Shown: one piece after another, positions 42,867 through 51,909 of the stretch
How positions within the stretch are numbered: position 1 is the first letter of the stretch
Layout: each line of letters opens with the position of its first letter
Assembly (NCBI RefSeq): GCF_940807255.1
Contig: NZ_CALNWY010000001.1
Location: forward strand, 1 to 64,000
Direction: 5' to 3'
DNA: 64,000 bases
DNA from: Mixta sp. Marseille-Q2659
Lineage (GTDB): Bacteria > Pseudomonadota > Gammaproteobacteria > Enterobacterales > Enterobacteriaceae
Made by a program: the position numbers and the translations under genes
Notes under the pieces: generated by a model
Database searches by the model: none
Told to the model about the DNA's origin: nothing
Seen by the model: the letters and a program-made list of their open reading frames with translations, nothing else

Positions 42867-43829
42867 TTAGTAAAGCTTTTTCGCCGTTTCCAGCCAGTCG
42901 CGCTTGAAGGGGCGCTTCATGTTTTCAATGGCATCAATGATGTCGTGATGAACCATTTTTTCGTTCTGGATACCGACGCAGCGTCCACCATAGCCCTGCA
43001 GCAGCAGTTCAATAGCATAAGCGCCCATACGGGAAGCCAGAATACGGTCATAGGCAACCGGCGCACCACCGCGTTGAATATGGCCCAGTACGGTAGCACG
43101 GGTTTCACGCTTGGTTTCGGCTTCGATATATTTAGCCAGCTCGTCAATATCACAGATATGTTCGGTGATCGCGACGATAGCGTGTTTCTTACCTTTTTCG
43201 ATACCGGCTTTGATTTCCTGTACCAGCTCTTCGCGGGTGTACGGAATTTCGGGCAGAACGATAAATTCACAGCCGCCCGCAATCGCCGCCGCCAGCGTCA
43301 GATCGCCGCAATAACGGCCCATCACTTCTACGATGGAAATACGCTGATGCGAAGAAGAGGTATCGCGCAGACGGTCAATCGCCTCAACCACGGTTTCCAG
43401 TGCAGTGAAATAGCCGATGGTGTAGTCAGTACCGGCAACGTCGTTATCGATGGTGCCCGGCAGACCGATACACGGGAAACCCATTTCGGTCAGGCGTTTT
43501 GCACCCATATAGGAGCCGTCGCCACCAATAACCACCAGCGCATCGATGCCGCGCTTTTTCATGTTCTCAATAGCAACCTGACGCGTCTCTTCGTTACGGA
43601 ATTCAGGAAAACGCGCAGAGCCCAGGAAGGTGCCGCCGCGGTTAATCATGTCAGAAACGCTATAGCGATCGAGGTTGATCATGCGGTCTTCATACAAGCC
43701 GAGATAGCCATCATAAATGCCACATACTTCCAGGCCTTCACTCAGGGCGGAACGGACAACCCCACGAATAGCTGCGTTCATCCCTGGGGCGTCGCCGCCG
43801 CTTGTCAGTACACCGATTTTCTTGATCAT
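42867..43829 (-). CDS. pfkA: ATP-dependent 6-phosphofructokinase I
   Basis: Commits fructose-6-phosphate to glycolysis. 320 aa, as in E. coli. [10 protein letters not shown] (ATP site, 10-19), GGDGSYMGA (about 101), and the catalytic [11 protein letters not shown] (Asp127). The ATG at 43829 follows GAGGTAG. Neighbours sbp and fieF are as in E. coli. Confidence 0.97.
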   Translation of the reverse strand: MIKKIGVLTSGGDAPGMNAAIRGVVRSALSEGLEVCGIYDGYLGLYEDRMINLDRYSVSDMINRGGTFLGSARFPEFRNEETRQVAIENMKKRGIDALVVIGGDGSYMGAKRLTEMGFPCIGLPGTIDNDVAGTDYTIGYFTALETVVEAIDRLRDTSSSHQRISIVEVMGRYCGDLTLAAAIAGGCEFIVLPEIPYTREELVQEIKAGIEKGKKHAIVAITEHICDIDELAKYIEAETKRETRATVLGHIQRGGAPVAYDRILASRMGAYAIELLLQGYGGRCVGIQNEKMVHHDIIDAIENMKRPFKRDWLETAKKLY

Positions 43830-44046
43830 GGCTACCTCTGGACTCAATACTTGATGATGAATTCGTTACGCCGGGAAGGTTCGACGCCCGCTCAGTGTCC
43901 GATCTTACCGACTCATAATGGCAAATAGTATATCAAACCCCTGATGCTGAATTGATTCAGGTCAGACTAGTTTCGGGTAAATCTTTTGCACAATCTGGCT
44001 TCGCGCTCTGCTTAAAAGCAAGGCTGATATTATTTCATACTTCTGG

Positions 44047-44943
44047 CTATAAAAAACCCTGCGGCTCAGTTCGGGCAACCGAACAGGGATCCTGATGGAT
44101 GATAATGTCGGAGCCGGGAAACTGCTTTAACAACGCCTGCTCAACCTGTTCCGCAACTCTGTGCGCCTGTATTAACGGCAAATTATCTTCAATCTCCAGA
44201 TGCACCTGAATAAATCGGGTGGGCCCCGATTGCCTGGTGCGCAAATCATGCGCCCCCTGCACGCCCGGCCAGGTAGTGATGATTTTAACGATCTGTTGCC
44301 GCTCTTCATCGGGCAGCGCGCGGTCAAGCAACGACTGTACGGCATCATAGCCCATACGTAACGCACTAAACAGAATCCATACGCCAATCGCTAACGCAAA
44401 CAGCGCATCGGCACGCGGAAAGCCATACCAGCTCAGCGCCAGCGCCAGTAAAATGGCGCCGTTCATCATCACGTCAGACTGATAGTGCAGCATATCGGCG
44501 CGTATCGCCTGGCTTTGCGTTTTACGTACCACCCAACGCTGAAAAGCAACCAACAACAGCGTAGAAACGAGCGCAATAAGCGTGACCACCATCCCGACCA
44601 GCGGCGCGTGCAGTTCGCCAGGGCTTGCCAGATGCTGAATGCCGGTCAAAAACAGAAACAGGGCAGAGCCGGAAATAAACATGCTTTGCGCCAGCGCCGC
44701 CAGCGATTCTGCTTTGCCATAGCCAAAAGTATGTTCGGCATCCGCAGGCTGTAACGAATAGCGCACTACCAGCAAATTGGTCAACGAAGCGGCGGTATCC
44801 ACCAAAGAATCCACCAGCGCCGCCAACACGCTGACCGATCCGGTATACCACCAGGCGAAAATTTTGATAAACAGCAGCAGCACTGCCAGTACCGTTGCCG
44901 CCAACGCTGCCCGGCTAACCAGCCGCGCATAAGAAGCCAGCAT
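44047..44943 (-). CDS. fieF: Cation-efflux (CDF) iron/zinc transporter FieF
   Basis: Homodimeric proton antiporter exporting Fe2+/Zn2+. 298 aa, six transmembrane helices plus a C-terminal cytoplasmic domain. Site A is intact (DSLVD, and HYQSD: the Asp/Asp/His/Asp set). In the interhelix site B the E. coli His75 is Tyr (HTFGYGK), a variant common in the CDF family. The start at 44943 follows GGGGGCG. The upstream frame to 45084 overlaps the CpxQ terminator and is unlikely to be translated. Confidence 0.94.
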   Translation of the reverse strand: MLASYARLVSRAALAATVLAVLLLFIKIFAWWYTGSVSVLAALVDSLVDTAASLTNLLVVRYSLQPADAEHTFGYGKAESLAALAQSMFISGSALFLFLTGIQHLASPGELHAPLVGMVVTLIALVSTLLLVAFQRWVVRKTQSQAIRADMLHYQSDVMMNGAILLALALSWYGFPRADALFALAIGVWILFSALRMGYDAVQSLLDRALPDEERQQIVKIITTWPGVQGAHDLRTRQSGPTRFIQVHLEIEDNLPLIQAHRVAEQVEQALLKQFPGSDIIIHQDPCSVARTEPQGFL

Positions 44944-45064
44944 GCGCCCCCCACGAAAAGTAAAAGCTAAGTATAAGAGCAGTATCGCAAAATTGGGCAA
45001 TGCAGGCGCAAGGTTATAGCGATCAGGTGAATTTGAGAAGGACAGGGGATCAAAACAATAAGGC

Positions 45065-45122
45065 AAAAAAAACCCCCGCGTCATGCGGGGGAAGACAGGG
45101 ATGGTGTCTATGGCAAGGAAAA
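45065..45122 (-). ncRNA. cpxQ: CpxQ small RNA (from cpxP 3' UTR)
   Basis: The 58-base minus-strand stretch after cpxP matches E. coli CpxQ: 5' TTTTCCTTGCCATAGACACC, then ATCCCTGTCTT, then a terminator CCCCCGC-GTCAT-GCGGGGG stem with eight T. E. coli CpxQ is released from cpxP mRNA by RNase E and, with Hfq, represses envelope-protein mRNAs. The 5' seed is conserved here; only the terminator loop and stem differ. Confidence 0.9.
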
Positions 45123-45135
45123 CAGGGATACTATG

Positions 45136-45651
45136 TTACTGGTTACTGCCGGTACTGCTCGCGTCATGCAGCGATGGAACCTGCTGCAGATTCGTTAGCC
45201 TGCGCAACTCATTCATCCGTTGCTCATGCTTTTTCTGCAAAACAGCCTGTTGCTGCGGCGTTAGCAGGTGATACATCTGATTGCGGATCCTGGACATTTC
45301 GACCTGCCGCGCAACCTGCGCCTGTGCTAACTTTTCGGCCTGCGCCTTTACAGCTGTTTCGTTAAACTTTTCTGCAATCACTAAATTGTGCAGAGTTTCT
45401 AAATCATTCACGTTTACGGGAGGACGCTCATATTGCGTTTGCTGCATCAGATCCCGCATTTGCTGACGCTGTTGCTCCGAAAGCTGAATGCCGTCAAACA
45501 TATGGCTTTGCGGATTTTGCGCTATGCTGCCAGTCATCAATTCACTCGGCTGATGCATCCCGTCAATCGTCGTAACGTCTGCTGCCCACGCGCTGGAGTA
45601 ACTTAAAACCACCGAGGCTGAAGCAAAGACGGCGGCGGTTACTATGCGCAT
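45136..45651 (-). CDS. cpxP: Periplasmic Cpx inhibitor and chaperone CpxP
   Basis: Binds the CpxA sensor domain to keep the envelope-stress response off, and delivers misfolded pilins to DegP. 171 aa. Signal peptide (1-23, ending SAWA), then the helical Spy/CpxP fold with two LTxxQ-type motifs (LSEQQRQQM and LTPQQQAVL). Divergent from cpxRA; a perfect CpxR box lies in between. The 3' UTR yields CpxQ. Confidence 0.95.
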   Translation of the reverse strand: MRIVTAAVFASASVVLSYSSAWAADVTTIDGMHQPSELMTGSIAQNPQSHMFDGIQLSEQQRQQMRDLMQQTQYERPPVNVNDLETLHNLVIAEKFNETAVKAQAEKLAQAQVARQVEMSRIRNQMYHLLTPQQQAVLQKKHEQRMNELRRLTNLQQVPSLHDASSTGSNQ

Positions 45652-45733
45652 CGTTTACTCCCACATTCGTTTGCATCATTTGATTCAACGAGGTTCAGAC
45701 TACAGAGATGGCTGCAAACTAGCGTCAGGGGGT

Positions 45734-45748
45734 GTAAAACTACGTAAA
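45734..45748. promoter_or_regulatory. CpxR box (cpxP-cpxRA intergenic)
   Basis: GTAAA-ACTAC-GTAAA is a perfect match to the CpxR consensus GTAAA-N5-GTAAA, 83 bp upstream of cpxP and 55 bp upstream of cpxR. It supports activation of cpxP/CpxQ and autoregulation of cpxRA. Confidence 0.88.
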
Positions 45749-45802
45749 GCGATGGAATGGGGTGTGCGATCACGCTATTTTGCCTGCGGAGGGCTTAAGA
45801 AA

Positions 45803-46501
45803 ATGAATAAAATCCTGTTGGTAGATGATGACCGCGAATTAACTTCGCTGCTTAAAGAATTACTTGAAATGGAAGGTTTTCATATCGTTGTCGCCTCAGA
45901 TGGCGAACAGGCATTAAGCCTGCTTGACGATTCGATTGACCTGTTATTACTGGATGTCATGATGCCGAAGAAAAACGGTATCGACACCTTAAAAGAACTA
46001 CGTCAGCAGTACCAAACGCCGGTCATTATGTTGACCGCACGCGGCAGTGAACTGGATCGTGTTCTGGGCCTGGAACTGGGCGCGGATGACTATCTACCCA
46101 AGCCTTTTAACGATCGCGAACTGGTGGCGCGCATCAGAGCCATTTTGCGTCGTTCCAGCTGGAGCGAACAGCAGCAACAACATGACAACAGTTCCCCCAC
46201 GCTGGAAGTGGATTGTCTGCGTCTGAATCCGGGACGTCAGGAGGCAAGCTTCGATAACGTTACGCTGGATCTCACCGGCACGGAATTTACCCTGCTCTAT
46301 CTACTGGCGCAGCATTTAGGCCAGGTTGTCTCCCGCGAACATCTCAGTCAGGAAGTGTTAGGCAAGCGCCTTACGCCTTTCGATCGCGCGATTGATATGC
46401 ACATCTCTAACCTGCGTCGCAAGCTGCCTGAACGCCGTGACGGGCATCCCTGGTTTAAAACCCTGCGCGGTCGCGGATATTTGATGGTTTCCGCGTCATG
46501 A
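45803..46501 (+). CDS. cpxR: Envelope-stress response regulator CpxR
   Basis: OmpR-family response regulator. 232 aa, as in E. coli. Receiver domain 1-115 with acidic pocket DDD (8-10), phosphoacceptor Asp51 (LLLLDVMMP) and the TAR / KPF switch residues; winged-helix DNA-binding domain 130-232 ending RGRGYLMV. The start MNKILLVDDD at 45803 follows GGAGGG. It overlaps cpxA by 4 bases (ATGA). Confidence 0.97.
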   Translation: MNKILLVDDDRELTSLLKELLEMEGFHIVVASDGEQALSLLDDSIDLLLLDVMMPKKNGIDTLKELRQQYQTPVIMLTARGSELDRVLGLELGADDYLPKPFNDRELVARIRAILRRSSWSEQQQQHDNSSPTLEVDCLRLNPGRQEASFDNVTLDLTGTEFTLLYLLAQHLGQVVSREHLSQEVLGKRLTPFDRAIDMHISNLRRKLPERRDGHPWFKTLRGRGYLMVSAS

Positions 46502-47871
46502 TAAGCAGTCTGACCACCCGCATCTTTGCCATTTTCTGGTTAACCCTGGCGCTGGTGCTGATGCTGGTGCTGATGCTGCCCAAGCTGGACTCACGTCAGC
46601 TCACGTCGCTGCTGGAAAGCGAGCAGCGACAGGGCACCATGATTGAGCAGCACGTTGAGGCGGAACTGATGCAGGATCCGCCGAACGATCTGATGTGGTG
46701 GCGTCGCCTGTTTCGCGCCATTGATAAGTGGGCGCCGCCGGGACAGCGCCTGCTGCTGGTCACCAGCGAAGGTCGCGTTATCGGCGCACAGCACAATGAA
46801 ATGCAGATTATCCGTAACTTTATCGGGCAATCTGACAATGCCGATCATCCCCAGAAGAAGAAATATGGCCGCGTCGAACTGGTCGGCCCGTTTGCCGTAC
46901 GTGATGGCGAAGATAACTACCAGCTCTATCTGATGCGCCCCGCCAGCAGCTCCCAGCTCGATTTTATCAACCTGCTGTTTGACCGACCGCTATTACTGCT
47001 GATTGTTACCATGCTTATCAGCTCGCCGCTGTTGCTGTGGCTGGCCTGGAGCCTGGCGAAACCGGCGCGTAAGTTAAAACATGCGGCCGATGAAGTGGCA
47101 AGCGGAAACTTGCGTCAGCATCCCGAACTGGAAGCGGGGCCGCAGGAATTCCTCGCCGCTGGCTCCAGTTTCAACCAGATGGTGAGCGCGCTGGAGAGAA
47201 TGATGACGGCGCAGCAGCGGCTGCTTTCCGATATTTCTCACGAGCTACGCACGCCGTTAACGCGCCTGCAGCTGGCTACCGCGCTGATGCGTCGTCGCTA
47301 TGGCGAAGGTAAAGAACTGGGACGTATTGAGCTGGAAGCACAGCGCCTGGACGGCATGATTAATGATCTGCTGGTGCTGTCGCGCACGCAACATAAAAAT
47401 GCGCTGGTCAGCGAAGCAATGAAGGCGAACCATCTGTGGAACGGCGTCCTGGAAGATGCGAAGTTTGAAGCCGAACAGATGGGGAAAAAGCTGGAGGTGC
47501 CTTATCCGCCTGGGCCCTGGCCGCTGTACGGCAACCCGCATGCGCTGGAAAGCGCGCTGGAGAACATCGTTCGCAACGCGCTGCGCTACTCCAATACGCA
47601 TATTTCTGTCAGCTTCTCGGTAGACAATCAGGGCATTACGGTTCATGTGGATGATGACGGCCCCGGCGTCAGTCCGGAAGATCGCGAGCAGATTTTCCGT
47701 CCCTTCTATCGCACCGATGAGGCTCGCGATCGGGAATCAGGCGGCACCGGTTTGGGCCTGGCGATTGTTGAAACGGCGATCCAGCAACATCGCGGTTGGG
47801 TAAAAGCGGACGACAGCCCGCTCGGCGGCCTGCGTCTGACGATTTGGCTGCCGCTGTACTCTGTGCGCTAA
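46498..47871 (+). CDS. cpxA: Envelope-stress sensor histidine kinase CpxA
   Basis: Inner-membrane kinase/phosphatase for CpxR. 457 aa, as in E. coli. Two transmembrane segments (about 8-28 and 164-185) flank a periplasmic PAS-like domain; then HAMP, the phosphoacceptor His248 in [11 protein letters not shown], and the ATPase motifs N ([11 protein letters not shown]), G1 (DDDGPGV) and G2 (GGTGLGLAI). Confidence 0.97.
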   Translation: MISSLTTRIFAIFWLTLALVLMLVLMLPKLDSRQLTSLLESEQRQGTMIEQHVEAELMQDPPNDLMWWRRLFRAIDKWAPPGQRLLLVTSEGRVIGAQHNEMQIIRNFIGQSDNADHPQKKKYGRVELVGPFAVRDGEDNYQLYLMRPASSSQLDFINLLFDRPLLLLIVTMLISSPLLLWLAWSLAKPARKLKHAADEVASGNLRQHPELEAGPQEFLAAGSSFNQMVSALERMMTAQQRLLSDISHELRTPLTRLQLATALMRRRYGEGKELGRIELEAQRLDGMINDLLVLSRTQHKNALVSEAMKANHLWNGVLEDAKFEAEQMGKKLEVPYPPGPWPLYGNPHALESALENIVRNALRYSNTHISVSFSVDNQGITVHVDDDGPGVSPEDREQIFRPFYRTDEARDRESGGTGLGLAIVETAIQQHRGWVKADDSPLGGLRLTIWLPLYSVR

Positions 47872-47906
47872 TTTGTTATGCTTCGGCCCTCGTTATCGGG
47901 GGCCTT

Positions 47907-48380
47907 ATGCTGAACATCGTCTTATTTGAACCTGAAATTCCACCTAACACCGGCAACATCATTCGCCTGTGCGCCAATACCGGCTTCCAGCTGCATCTGA
48001 TTGAACCGCTTGGCTTCGCCTGGGATGACAAACGTCTACGCCGCGCCGGGCTTGATTACCACGAATTTACCGCCATTAAGCGCCACGCCAGCTACGAGGC
48101 TTTCTGCGCCAGCGAACAGCCGGAGCGACTGTTTGCGCTGACGACCAAAGGCACACCTGCGCACAGCGCCGTCAGCTATCAGACCGGAGATTATTTGCTG
48201 TTCGGGCCGGAAAGCCGGGGATTGCCCGCCACCATTCTGGATGCGTTGCCACCGCAGCAAAAAATCCGCATTCCGATGCTGGCGCAAAGCCGCAGCATGA
48301 ACCTGTCGAATGCAGTTTCAGTAGTGGTGTATGAAGCCTGGCGGCAGCTGGATTATTGCGGCGCCCTGCTAAAAAGCTGA
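47907..48380 (+). CDS. trmL: tRNA (cytidine/uridine-34-2'-O)-methyltransferase
   Basis: SPOUT-class enzyme that 2'-O-methylates the wobble base of tRNA-Leu(CAA/UAA). 157 aa, as in E. coli. Knot motifs [13 protein letters not shown] (about 14-26), FGPESRGLP (about 100-108) and [14 protein letters not shown] (about 131-144). The ATG at 47907 begins 35 bp after cpxA, so it may be read through from cpxRA. In E. coli the two are far apart. Confidence 0.95.
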   Translation: MLNIVLFEPEIPPNTGNIIRLCANTGFQLHLIEPLGFAWDDKRLRRAGLDYHEFTAIKRHASYEAFCASEQPERLFALTTKGTPAHSAVSYQTGDYLLFGPESRGLPATILDALPPQQKIRIPMLAQSRSMNLSNAVSVVVYEAWRQLDYCGALLKS

Positions 48381-48398
48381 TGCCGATCGCGGGCGACG

Positions 48399-49220
48399 TT
48401 AAATGCCGTCGCCGAACTCAAAACCGGGAATGGTGCCGTTAAAGTGCTGATCCATATCCATTGATGGCTTATCGCTGGCCGGTTTGCCAACGATGCGCGC
48501 CGGGACGCCAGCGGCGGTAGTATGCGGCGGCACCGGTTGCAGCACCACCGATCCGGCGCCGATTTTTGCCCCGCGCCCCACTTCGATATTGCCAAGGATT
48601 TTCGCGCCTGCGCCGATCATCACGCCTTCACGGATTTTCGGATGACGATCGCCGCTGGTTTTACCTGTGCCGCCCAGCGTTACCGACTGCAGAATAGAGA
48701 CATCATTCTCCACTACCGCCGTTTCGCCAATAACGATGCCGGTAGCATGGTCGAGCATAATGCCGCAGCCGATGCGCGCCGCCGGATGAATATCGACGGC
48801 AAAAGAAACGGAGATTTCATTTTGCAGATAAACCGCCAGCGCGCGGCGCCCTTCATTCCACAGCCAGTGGCCGATGCGATAGGCCTGCAGCGCGTGAAAG
48901 CCTTTCAGATAGAGCAGCGGCGTAGAATATTTATCTATCGCCGGGTCGCGCTGGCGAACCGCCAGAATATCGCGCGCCGCAGCGGCTATCATGGAAGGAT
49001 CGTTCCGATAGGCTTCTTCCACAATTTCACGAATGGCGATGGCGGGCATAATGGCGTTAGCCAGCTTGTTGGCTAACATATAACTGAGCGCGCTGCCGAG
49101 GTTTTCATGCTTCAGCAAGGTCGCATGGAAAAAGCTGGCCAACATGGGTTCACAATCCGCAAGGGCACGCCCTTCCGCTTTGATGTTCTTCCAGACCAGA
49201 TCTAATTCATCATCCGACAT
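48399..49220 (-). CDS. cysE: Serine O-acetyltransferase
   Basis: Makes O-acetylserine, the carbon skeleton for cysteine and the signal for CysB. 273 aa, as in E. coli. Helical N-terminal domain (1-140), then left-handed beta-helix hexapeptide repeats (about 140-245) with DIHPAARIG, the catalytic His in LDHATG (about 158), and a C-terminal tail for cysteine feedback. The start at 49220 follows GGGAGAG. Confidence 0.96.
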   Translation of the reverse strand: MSDDELDLVWKNIKAEGRALADCEPMLASFFHATLLKHENLGSALSYMLANKLANAIMPAIAIREIVEEAYRNDPSMIAAAARDILAVRQRDPAIDKYSTPLLYLKGFHALQAYRIGHWLWNEGRRALAVYLQNEISVSFAVDIHPAARIGCGIMLDHATGIVIGETAVVENDVSILQSVTLGGTGKTSGDRHPKIREGVMIGAGAKILGNIEVGRGAKIGAGSVVLQPVPPHTTAAGVPARIVGKPASDKPSMDMDQHFNGTIPGFEFGDGI

Positions 49221-49292
49221 CGCTCTCTCCCGATAAAAAAATAGCGTTCGGATCACCCGAAACGCCACAGGTATCTCTGCCGGGCCTCCGCC

Positions 49293-50312
49293 TCAGCGAC
49301 TGCTGTTTTCATCCTTGCGGGCACGCCCCAGCAAGTTCAATGCTGCCTCGCGCGCCGATTTTTCGCAATACAATACCTGATAAATTTGCTCGGTTATTGG
49401 CATTTCAACGCCGTAGCGCGCCGCCAGCGCCCGCACCTCTTTGGTGTTGCGATAACCTTCGACAACCTGGCCAATCTGCTGCTGCGCGCTTTCCACATCC
49501 ACACCCTGGCCCAACATAATGCCGAAACGGCGGTTGCGCGACTGATTATCCGTACAGGTCAGCACCAGATCGCCCAGTCCCGCCATGCCCATAAAGGTGG
49601 TGGGATCGGCGCCCAACGCCTCGCCTAAACGGCTCATCTCCGCCAGGCCGCGCGTAATCAAAGCGGTACGCGCATTGGCGCCGAAGCCAATGCCGTCAGA
49701 CATGCCCGCGCCGATAGCAATCACGTTTTTTACCGCTCCGCCCAGCTGTACGCCGATAAAGTCGGGATTGTTATAAACGCGGAAGCTTTTGCCGCAGTGC
49801 AGCAGCTGTTGCAGATCTTCAGCAAATTGCGGTTCGGTGGCGGCCAGCGCGATGGCGGTAGGCAAACCGGCAGCCAGCTCTTTGGCAAAGGTCGGCCCGG
49901 AGATCACCGCCAGCGGCAGCGCATCGCCCACGATTTCGCGCGCAACATCCTGCAATAAACGACCGGTTTCGCGCTCCAGTCCTTTCGTTGCCCAAACGAT
50001 ACGCGAGTCGGCGCGCAGATACGGCTTAACCTGTTGCAGCACTTCGCCAAATACATGGCTGGGAACAACAATCAGCAAGTCGCGGCTGGCGCGAACGGCC
50101 TCGGCAAGATCGGATTCGGTCGAAAGGGTATCGGGAAAAGGAACATCTGGCAGAAAAGCCACATTGCAGCGATCGGCTTCCAGCTGCGCCAGATGTTGAG
50201 GATTATGGCCCCACAACAGCACTTGATGGCCGTTGCGGGCTAAGGTAATGGCCAATGCGGTGCCGTAAGATCCGGCACCCAGCACGGTCACTGACGCGTT
50301 ACGCTTATTCAT
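49293..50312 (-). CDS. gpsA: Glycerol-3-phosphate dehydrogenase [NAD(P)+]
   Basis: Reduces dihydroxyacetone phosphate to sn-glycerol-3-phosphate for phospholipid synthesis. 339 aa, as in E. coli. N-terminal Rossmann motif [10 protein letters not shown] (12-21), SGPTFAKE, catalytic Lys in [11 protein letters not shown], and GLGDLVLTC. Its start overlaps the secB stop (TGATG), so translation is coupled. Confidence 0.96.
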   Translation of the reverse strand: MNKRNASVTVLGAGSYGTALAITLARNGHQVLLWGHNPQHLAQLEADRCNVAFLPDVPFPDTLSTESDLAEAVRASRDLLIVVPSHVFGEVLQQVKPYLRADSRIVWATKGLERETGRLLQDVAREIVGDALPLAVISGPTFAKELAAGLPTAIALAATEPQFAEDLQQLLHCGKSFRVYNNPDFIGVQLGGAVKNVIAIGAGMSDGIGFGANARTALITRGLAEMSRLGEALGADPTTFMGMAGLGDLVLTCTDNQSRNRRFGIMLGQGVDVESAQQQIGQVVEGYRNTKEVRALAARYGVEMPITEQIYQVLYCEKSAREAALNLLGRARKDENSSR

Positions 50313-50773
50313 CAGGCATCCTGACGAGGTTCGGCGCCTTCCTGCTGCTGCAAATAGTTCATAAACAGCGCATCGAAGTTAACTGGCGCAAGGTTAAGCT
50401 GCGGGAAGGTACCGCGAGAAACCAGGCTGGTAATGCATTCACGGGCATACGGGAACAGAATGTTCGGGCAGTAAGCGCCGAGGCAGTGCGCCATCTGGGT
50501 GCCTTCGATACCGGAAATGGTGAAAATACCCGCCTGCTGAACTTCACACAGGAACGCGGTATCGGTGCCCATTGAGGCGGTAACCGTTACGCGCAGCACC
50601 ACTTCATAGATGCCTTCGGCCAGCTGGCTGGAAGCGGTATCCAGATCCAGTTTAACTTCCGGCTCCCACTCTTTCTGGAAAACCTGCGGTGCGTTCGGGG
50701 CTTCAAAAGAAATATCTTTCGTATAGATGCGCTGGATCTGGAATGACATTTCGCTGGTGTTTTGTTCTGACAT
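50312..50773 (-). CDS. secB: Protein-export chaperone SecB
   Basis: Homotetramer that holds unfolded preproteins for SecA. 153 aa against 155 in E. coli. Core features are [17 protein letters not shown] and the conserved LPQLNLAP-type C-terminal stretch ([12 protein letters not shown]). It sits in the yibN-grxC-secB-gpsA-cysE series, in the same order as E. coli. Confidence 0.96.
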   Translation of the reverse strand: MSEQNTSEMSFQIQRIYTKDISFEAPNAPQVFQKEWEPEVKLDLDTASSQLAEGIYEVVLRVTVTASMGTDTAFLCEVQQAGIFTISGIEGTQMAHCLGAYCPNILFPYARECITSLVSRGTFPQLNLAPVNFDALFMNYLQQQEGAEPRQDA

Positions 50774-50825
50774 TATGCTTGAGTCCTGTTAGTTAAAAAA
50801 ATCCATCGTTACGCCAGTAACGCCA

Positions 50826-51077
50826 TTACTTCAGCAACGGATCGAGCCCTTCACGGCTGTCCAGCGCGTAAAGATCGTCACAACCGCCGATATGTTGCGC
50901 ATCGATAAAAATCTGCGGTACGGTGGTACGACCGCTGCGCTTAATCATCTCTTCGCGTTTTTCCGCATCGCCGTCAATCGGGATTTCCTGGAAAGCGACG
51001 CCTTTCTGAGCCAGCAGCGCTTTCGCCCGGTGGCAGTAAGGACAGGTTGCTTTGGTATACACTTCTACGTTAGCCAT
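50826..51077 (-). CDS. grxC: Glutaredoxin 3
   Basis: Glutathione-dependent dithiol oxidoreductase. 83 aa, as in E. coli. Active site CPYC at residues 12-15, TVPQIFID cis-proline stretch and GGCDDLYALD for glutathione. The start is MANVEVYTKAT at 51077, so the gene does not overlap yibN. Confidence 0.96.
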   Translation of the reverse strand: MANVEVYTKATCPYCHRAKALLAQKGVAFQEIPIDGDAEKREEMIKRSGRTTVPQIFIDAQHIGGCDDLYALDSREGLDPLLK

Positions 51078-51093
51078 TTTCAGCACCTTTAGG

Positions 51094-51525
51094 TTATTTG
51101 CCGCGCACCAGCGGCAGATTTTCACTGCTCCAGCCAGCGATACCGTCTTTCAGTACGCTCACCTGCTCAAAACCTGCTGCGCTCAGTTGGGAAGCCGCTT
51201 CAAAAGCTGAATTACCCGTCGCGCAAACTACAATTATGGGCTGAGCCTTATGCTTTTCCAGTTCGCTGAAACTGCCCTTTTTAATGTCCGCTGCCAGAAT
51301 ATTATGCGCACCGGAAATATGACCTTTACGAAACTCGTCGCGAGAGCGGGTATCCACAACCACCGCGTCTTCTTTGTTAATCAGGCGAGTCGCTTCGCCG
51401 CGGCTGATGGTTTTAACTTTGGAAAACATGCCTTTAAACGTGGTCACGATCACCAAAACCAGCAATACAACCCATGCCAGACAAAGAATGAGGTGATTGC
51501 TTGCGAACTGCATAATTTCTTGCAT
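51094..51525 (-). CDS. yibN: Membrane-anchored rhodanese-domain protein YibN
   Basis: N-terminal transmembrane anchor (about 9-31) and one cytoplasmic rhodanese domain (about 40-143), ending NLPLVRGK, as in E. coli (143 aa). [15 protein letters not shown] is the typical rhodanese stretch. A Cys lies at the active-loop position ([13 protein letters not shown]). From memory the E. coli protein reads differently there, so this copy may be a competent sulfurtransferase. The physiological role is not settled. Start taken at the inner ATG (51525) for length. Confidence 0.9.
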   Translation of the reverse strand: MQEIMQFASNHLILCLAWVVLLVLVIVTTFKGMFSKVKTISRGEATRLINKEDAVVVDTRSRDEFRKGHISGAHNILAADIKKGSFSELEKHKAQPIIVVCATGNSAFEAASQLSAAGFEQVSVLKDGIAGWSSENLPLVRGK

Positions 51526-51909
51526 GAGGGGTAACAACTCCCGACAGGGTTAATAAGCGAAAAATAGGTTTCTGAGTATACCTACGCCACCTCGCATGTA
51601 CAGTCGCGAAGCGGTTAGAGTGTCGTTTTCTGCCGCATAAAACGGAAAAAATTTGCCCCGGCGCAAACAACGCGAAGACGAAAGGATAAAAAGGCGCGGC
51701 AGAGGGTGCAATTATCCGCTAATGTCCTTTTAATAAAGCGAATTGCGTGTCTTTCTGCTGCATATTGCGCAGTTCTGAAAACACGTTTGACATGAACAGA
51801 AACGGAAAAGCCTTGCCCTTTGCTGGCAAGCGGCTATTCATCATGGAATAATCGGCCTCTTATGAGGGAAAAAGCAGCAGTTTTACATTCATGGACTTCA
51901 GGTAACTTT
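51526..51909. other. yibN-envC intergenic region (384 bp), no gpmM
   Basis: In E. coli this gap is occupied by gpmM (cofactor-independent phosphoglycerate mutase, about 1.5 kb). Here only non-coding sequence is visible, with a small hairpin CTTGCC/GGCAAG at 51812-51830 before envC. No fragment of gpmM was recognisable. Confidence 0.65.

Noticed and set aside
42945-43928. 327-codon plus-strand frame opposite pfkA
   Set aside because: Antisense shadow of pfkA with Thr/Asn/Arg bias; no ribosome-binding site.
44944-45084. N-terminal extension of fieF to 45084
   Set aside because: It would overlap the CpxQ terminator, adds about 47 residues absent from the family, and a good ribosome-binding site sits before 44943.
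45644-45802. N-terminal extension of cpxR to 45644
   Set aside because: It would cross the CpxR box and promoter region; the receiver domain begins at MNKILLVDDD (45803) with GGAGGG upstream.
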